The position numbers were made by a program, and so were the translations under genes. Under the pieces are notes generated by a model. It was not told the origin of the DNA. It did not search any database and saw only the letters and a program-made list of their open reading frames with translations. This document shows, in pieces, positions 59,888 through 64,000 of a stretch of 64,000 nucleotides of DNA. Each line of letters opens with the position of its first letter. The first letter of the stretch is position 1. This stretch comes from Ophiura sarsii (Eukaryota > Echinodermata > Ophiuroidea > Amphilepidida > Ophiuridae): the NCBI GenBank assembly GCA_035610835.1, contig CM069448.1, positions 29,917,583-29,981,582 on the forward strand. Direction: 5' to 3'.

Positions 59888-60157
59888 CTGAAAATGAAAG
59901 GAAGGTCGGTTTGCCCGGGCCCGCGGACCAGCACAATTAAATATAAATTGTAATTTCTAATTCATTCAAGAAAAAAATATCCAGATATCCAGTCAGTCAA
60001 GAAAAAGTAGGTTATTTACATTTTTGGTCAGCAATGTTGCTTTTGCTTGAGTTTTTGCTGGATGAGTAACTTTTTATTTTATTTATTAGACCCAATGTGC
60101 TTTAATCTATAGAGTAAAACCATTTCAAACAATGATGTATGGACTAGAGAAACTCAC

Positions 60158-60358
60158 TGTCACTGTTTGATGCGGTAACATCTCCAGCTGCTGAGGGCGG
60201 CACACTATTAGTCTGGCTAGTACCTGGCAATGATGATGGCTGCATGCTTGTGAAACTAACTACAGCTTCAGTACCAGCGACAGCTTCTGTACCAGCGACA
60301 GCTTCTGCACCAGCGAGAGCTTCTGTACCAGCGACAGCTTCTGTACCAGCTACAGATT
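60158..60358 (-). CDS. Lectin B exon: linker with EAVAGT hexapeptide repeats
   Basis: 201 nt, acceptor AATTACAG|AATCTG, donor GACA|GTGAGT, phase 1-1. Reads ESVAGT, EAVAGT, EALAGA, EAVAGT, EAVAGT, EAVVSF, then TSMQPSSLPGTSQTNSV, PPSAAGDVTASNSD. The first 36 codons are an 18-bp minisatellite in frame. Lectin A has only ELVAGS, EAVVGF. The remainder is Ser/Thr/Pro-rich and probably an extended, glycosylated stalk. Confidence 0.85.
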
Positions 60359-60442
60359 CTGTAATTATTAAAATTGACCAAAATCCATCCAGATCAGCTT
60401 TGGGTGCCAGTCAGGTGGTCATCCAGACATTACGCTACAAGG

Positions 60443-60738
60443 CCCGCTTAGCAGCGCTATAAATTGGTGCCCTAAAAACCGGCACCAAATTTAAATATTC
60501 GCCTTCCATCAAAGCTGGTTGCTATATGACATAATTCTCGTGTGCAATCAACCGGCTGTATTGTAAACGCATGAGCGTAGATGTAATTTGCAATAATGGA
60601 AACTCCTCACCCATGCAGTTAGCAAGAAGTACCGCTCGTACACTCCCCGAATTTAAATATACAACCACAGGCAATCCTCTCGTAGTAATTGATAACAATA
60701 GGTTTACCAGACCGAATTAATAGCGCTCCTAAGCGGGC
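60443..60738. mobile_element. Short inverted-repeat element in a lectin B intron
   Basis: CCCGCTTAGCAGCGCTAT and ATAGCGCTCCTAAGCGGG are inverse copies with one mismatch, 296 bp. Not seen in lectin A. Confidence 0.6.
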
Positions 60739-61292
60739 AATTTATGTCATGATTTGAAATTGATATGTTGGTGAATGCCAGTCCAGTGTGGGGGGAAACT
60801 GAATGTTGACTTGATTTGAGAGCCCATAGTAATCATATCTTCAGTTAGAATACCGTAATGCTGCTCCCTCCGGTCGCATCTCGATGCGTTCGGTCTGTTT
60901 TCGCAGATGGCAGCACGGAACGAGTGTGTTATCTTGTGCGGCCAACGCAAATGCGCGGTATAAGACAATAAGTCAAAACTTTCGTGCGTGGCCGATTTGA
61001 CAACCATAACCCCGCCTACCCGTGTTATATTGCTCCAAGTAATTTTTTTTTTCTTCGATTTAGTGATGTCCAATAAAATGGATTAATCTGTCTTATTGAT
61101 TTAAGAAAGACTCATCAACGGATATTCTTTAAAGGTTTATTCAGTAATCTCTTGGAGGCTACGCCCTCAATTTTGATACAAACTGGGATTTGTACATTTT
61201 ACAATTGTATTACATTACACTTACTTGTAAGGATTCAGAAAATCAGCCCTCTTTGTACAACAAAACAGCAATTTTTTTTTTTAGCTCTTTAC
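60739..61292. other. Intron sequence with dispersed repeats
   Basis: TGTGCGGCCAACGCAAATG (about 60935) recurs at about 38249, and TGTTATATTGCTCCA (about 61021) at about 40538. 61129-61265 is a truncated, diverged copy of the L1 TTAA element (CCCTCTTTGTACAACAAAAC), ending 20-30 bp from the exon's donor site. Confidence 0.5.
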
Positions 61293-61550
61293 CTGCATTT
61301 GTGCTGTAGAATGATGTGATGTCATCTGAATACACCATTTGCTGACGCACGCGTCTATGGTCTTGGTAACACGCTCTAGTTGTCGACTCATAAGAAGGGA
61401 AGTAGATGTGTTTGCCAGCTGGTGAGGCAACTATCTTGGTGCATTTATTCATGTCTGCGGCGGGTAAAGACCATCGCCACTTGTCCCCTTCATTGGGATC
61501 GGGTAGCTTCCTCACAAAACATAGGTAGCCATCCACGGGGAAAATAAGAC
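61293..61550 (-). CDS. Lectin B exon: unrecognised conserved domain
   Basis: 258 nt, acceptor TGTCCAAAG|GTCTTA, donor AATGCAG|GTAAAG, phase 1-1. Reads GLIFPVDGYLCFVRKLPDP, KWRWSLPAADMNKC, GKHIYFPSYESTTRAC, QDHRRVRQQMVYSDD, FYSTNA. Near-identical to lectin A exon 2. I cannot assign it to a family. Three cysteines are conserved in both copies, so at least one may be free or pair with another domain. Confidence 0.87.
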
Positions 61551-61892
61551 CTTTGGACAAATTGAATTGTTAAATATAAACAAATTATTGCTCCATTTAG
61601 AACAAAATAGGTAACATAAATGATCAAATCGGTATCATGCTTATTAATTGCGCCTGGCAAACATGTTCACGGCGCTTAAGAAGACACTTTCACACAGCGA
61701 ATGCTCAACGTATAATTATTGTATAGCGTATTGATCACAACGCATGTCACCCGCTCATAATTTTAAACATTTTAAACATTTAACTAATTTTTTCACACGA
61801 ATTTAGCAACAAATATGTTATTCTTATAACAACGTTTAAAGTTTTTCAAGCTGCAACTTGGTTTTGAAAACAAGATGGTTTCTTTGCACTAT

Positions 61893-62347
61893 GGACCTAC
61901 GGCACATAATCTCCTGGCCACAGTTCGACATACGTGGGCGCACTTCGATCAGGCTGCGCACGCATGTTTAACTCACAAAATACTGCCAACCAACAACACC
62001 AAAGCACCTGATTGGTCAAATTTAAACTGACGCCTTTTTAACGATCGTCACGCTGCGCCGTATCCACCAACGCAGTGCTCCCGCTGCGCCATAACCACCG
62101 ACGCAGTGGCGCGTGATGGTGCGTGGAAAAGCTCATGAGTTTTTTCAGTTCTCACGTTTGAACACCAACCAATCAGAGCCTTGAGGTCGAGATGACGTAG
62201 TGCGCACAACAGAGATCCAGGGGACCGTTTTGGGGTGAGGTTGAGCAGGCGTACTTTACGCGAGCTCAACCTCATGTGACGTGGGTCCATTGCAGGGTTT
62301 TTACTTACCTACTTACCCTGTATACATTCGCAAACAGATGGCGTTAG
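61893..62347 (-). promoter_or_regulatory. Conserved non-coding block upstream of the shared domain exon (copy B)
   Basis: Counterpart of 41835-42300: CGGCACATAATCTCCTGGCC, CAACACCAAAGCACCTGATT, CACCAACCAATCAGAGCC and CGCGAGCTCAACCTCATGTG are shared. The same CCAAT boxes and C|GTAAAGTA donor-like site are present. It lies within an intron of B. Function unknown. Confidence 0.4.
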
Positions 62348-62908
62348 GTTTTTTTAAAGTGTTAAACCAAATTAAAATGTTGTGACCACAATCTGTGGTC
62401 TTCTACTTCTATTCGGATGTGATTTATCCTGAGCATTGACCACTTCTGCTCAAGGTACGACAACAGAGGATGTCCCTATTAATCCTGTCCCATCTGAGTG
62501 AAAATTATTAAAACTATTATGATGAGTCTAAAATCAGTCAGACTTTTGCAGGAAATGTTTAAATATGTGACATGACTCTGTAGGGAATTAATTGTATGTT
62601 TCATTTGCTTTTACAATTGATGGTTTTATATTTAGTTACGGCCCATTATAATGTAATGTTTGAACAAAAAGATAACATTGTACCTATCTAAAAGACTTTA
62701 AGGTGTGTATGCACACAACAACTATAGACCTGGTAGGCTTGATTAACTTTAGACTTGGTCTAATTGAAGAGTAGTCCTCTCAGAAAGGATTTTCTATGGT
62801 TAGATGAGCCCATTGTGTTAATAAGATTCAAGACTATACTATTAAGATATTTTTTAAATGGCGGTTTGGTCAATCTGGTCATGTCTGGCATCTGATGAGA
62901 AAACGCAC
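62348..62908. other. Intron, nothing recognised
   Basis: AT-rich intron sequence between the conserved block and the Cys-rich exon. The frame of that exon continues open past its donor to 62760, but this part has no match in lectin A and follows a good GT donor. Confidence 0.4.
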
Positions 62909-63193
62909 CTGGCACTCGGCGAGCCTCATCATTATAAATTGGGATACACGTAATGTATGGATTGCATGTGGTTATTTGAATGTACCCGTCCATATGTTCA
63001 TTTAGAGGGACGCAGATATTGACCAGGGGACTACATGTAACTGAAGGCCAAATATATGATATCGGACTACCCACTTCCATTATGCTCATGCCAATGACAC
63101 AATGGCCAATTGGAAAACACCCACAAATACTGAAGTTGATTTCCACCTTGAAACCTTCAACGATATCGCCAGGCCCGGCGCCACGATTTCGAC
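62909..63193 (-). CDS. Lectin B exon: Cys-rich domain (most 5' exon seen)
   Basis: 285 nt, acceptor GAAAAAAG|GTCGAA, donor GTGCCAG|GTGCGT, phase 1-1, so it joins the next exon as VP-G-LIFPVDG. Reads GRNRGAGPGDIVEGFKVEI, SICGCFPIGHCVIGM, SVTCSPLVNICVPLNEHM, ITTCNPYITCIPIYND. Seven cysteines, mostly in CxxxxxC-like pairs. No family recognised. Its coding nature rests on splice sites, phase and a decayed but alignable copy in lectin A (42371-42433). The short acceptor polypyrimidine tract makes its 5' boundary less sure. Confidence 0.6.
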
Positions 63194-63760
63194 CTTTTTT
63201 CAACAACAAAAAGCGTTAAAACCAATTTTTTTTAAACCACCCGTTTGCGGACTTGACGATCGCTATCTATCACAGAAATCCTACAGCTGACGAGTACTAT
63301 TATTAATCCACGTTGACAATGAATAGCGTCCTCATCTGTTTGATTTATAAGGCCCCCGATAAGGCCAAATACGCCCAGTACAAATTTCTGTTTAAACTGA
63401 AATTGTTTTGAAACATTTCCATGTAATATGGAGAGCCTAAATGTAGATAGCTTGAGCTTCTGATAACCATATAATATTATAGTAAATTGTAGAAATATAA
63501 CATGGTTAAAATGGTGGTTTAATTACGACATGGCTGAACGATTCGCCTATGATAGTAGAGATAGAAAAGCATTGTTCTAATTAAGCACGATATTCTTTAA
63601 TCAGCTTGTGACCTTTTGCTAATAAAACAAAATTAAATGCAAATTGGTTCCTACAATCCTTACGTTACAAAATTTAAAGAGCCAACTGCAATTTTCAAAC
63701 AATTTCTTAAAGATTTGATGAGAAACAATGAGATATGTGTTTCGAAACCAACATGAGGGG
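63194..63760. other. No feature seen
   Basis: AT-rich sequence upstream of the Cys-rich exon, presumably intron of lectin B. No exon recognised. Confidence 0.35.
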
Positions 63761-64000
63761 CTACCATTGTTCGCTTTGTTCCGGAAGGAAGCAAATCTGT
63801 TCTTGAAAAATATATCGCCGTAAAAAACGTGAACATTGCGAGTTTAATAAAAAATGGAATTCCCTCTTACCACGGCATTATGGGATGTGTATATTATGAA
63901 TCCAGCTTTCGGCAGCTTGGTGCTAAGCATTGGTTTCCAGTTTCCAATACGATTTATTCCGTAAAATATATACTACCGGGTTCCAAATTGTCGGTTCCTT
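63761..64000 (+). other. Open frame without start at the window edge
   Basis: After a TGA at about 63758, one plus-strand frame stays open for 80 codons to the window end: VRFVPEGSKSVLEKYIAVKN, then SLIKNGIPSYHGIMGCVYYE, then LGAKHWFPVSNTIYSVKYIL. Composition is protein-like but I recognise no family, and it is opposite to lectin B. It could be an exon of a nested gene, part of a mobile element, or chance. Confidence 0.25.

Larger units (their letters stand above)
54173..63193 (-). other. Lectin B gene model (5' end outside window)
   Basis: Six coding exons on the minus strand: 63193-62909, 61550-61293, 60358-60158, 59887-59597, 57939-57613 and 54294-54173, all joined in phase 1 with GT/AG introns. 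With one base from an upstream exon they give an open frame of about 494 codons plus stop. Order: Cys-rich domain, the unrecognised 85-residue domain, hexapeptide-repeat linker, WSC, CTLD. It is the tandem paralogue of lectin A, about 23.2 kb away in the same orientation. The signal-peptide exon must lie beyond 64 kb or has escaped me. Confidence 0.8.

Overview
This is a window of nuclear genome from an animal, most likely a marine invertebrate and plausibly an ambulacrarian deuterostome (echinoderm or hemichordate). The evidence is split phase-1 exons with GT/AG junctions, modular secreted lectin genes, a tRNA-Lys-type SINE, CR1/L2-type LINE fragments with (ATT)n tails, many TA- and TTAA-target miniature transposons, and AT-rich DNA. 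The clade is inference; nothing here fixes the species.

Layout. 1-1006 (+) holds the last coding exon of a two-pore-domain K+ channel (long cytoplasmic loop, second pore TIGFGD). About 1.0-30 kb has no gene I can support. It is mostly repeats: a ~600-bp tandem array (4.7-8.4 kb) split by three transposons, a 55-bp satellite (12.3-13.2 kb), a degenerate minisatellite (18.1-19.2 kb), a 76-bp satellite (22.7-24.4 kb) with dispersed and inverted monomers out to 27.3 kb, many hairpin elements, and a Penelope-like remnant with a hammerhead-like motif near 29.2 kb.

30.98-49.60 kb (-) is an apparently complete gene ('lectin A') of seven coding exons: signal peptide, an unrecognised 85-residue domain, two linkers, a WSC domain, and a C-type lectin-like domain (CTLD) split over two exons. 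The exons sum to 1281 nt (426 residues plus stop), and every internal junction is phase 1. 54.17-64 kb (-) is its tandem paralogue ('lectin B'). It has matching exons, an extra N-terminal Cys-rich exon that survives in A only as a broken vestige, and an expanded hexapeptide repeat in the linker. B runs off the right edge, so its start is not seen. The duplicates lie about 23.2 kb apart in the same orientation. Together they read as a small cluster of secreted lectins, possibly with immune or adhesive roles.

Introns of both genes are packed with mobile DNA: a 50-bp satellite array, mariner-like and TTAA elements, a LINE inside a tandem array rich in AGGTCA half-sites, a 600-bp palindrome and a SINE. 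Several insertions can be compared with an uninterrupted copy of the same repeat inside this window, which gives direct evidence for their target sites.

Exon boundaries were placed by eye from splice consensus, phase and agreement between the paralogues. No search or alignment program was run.
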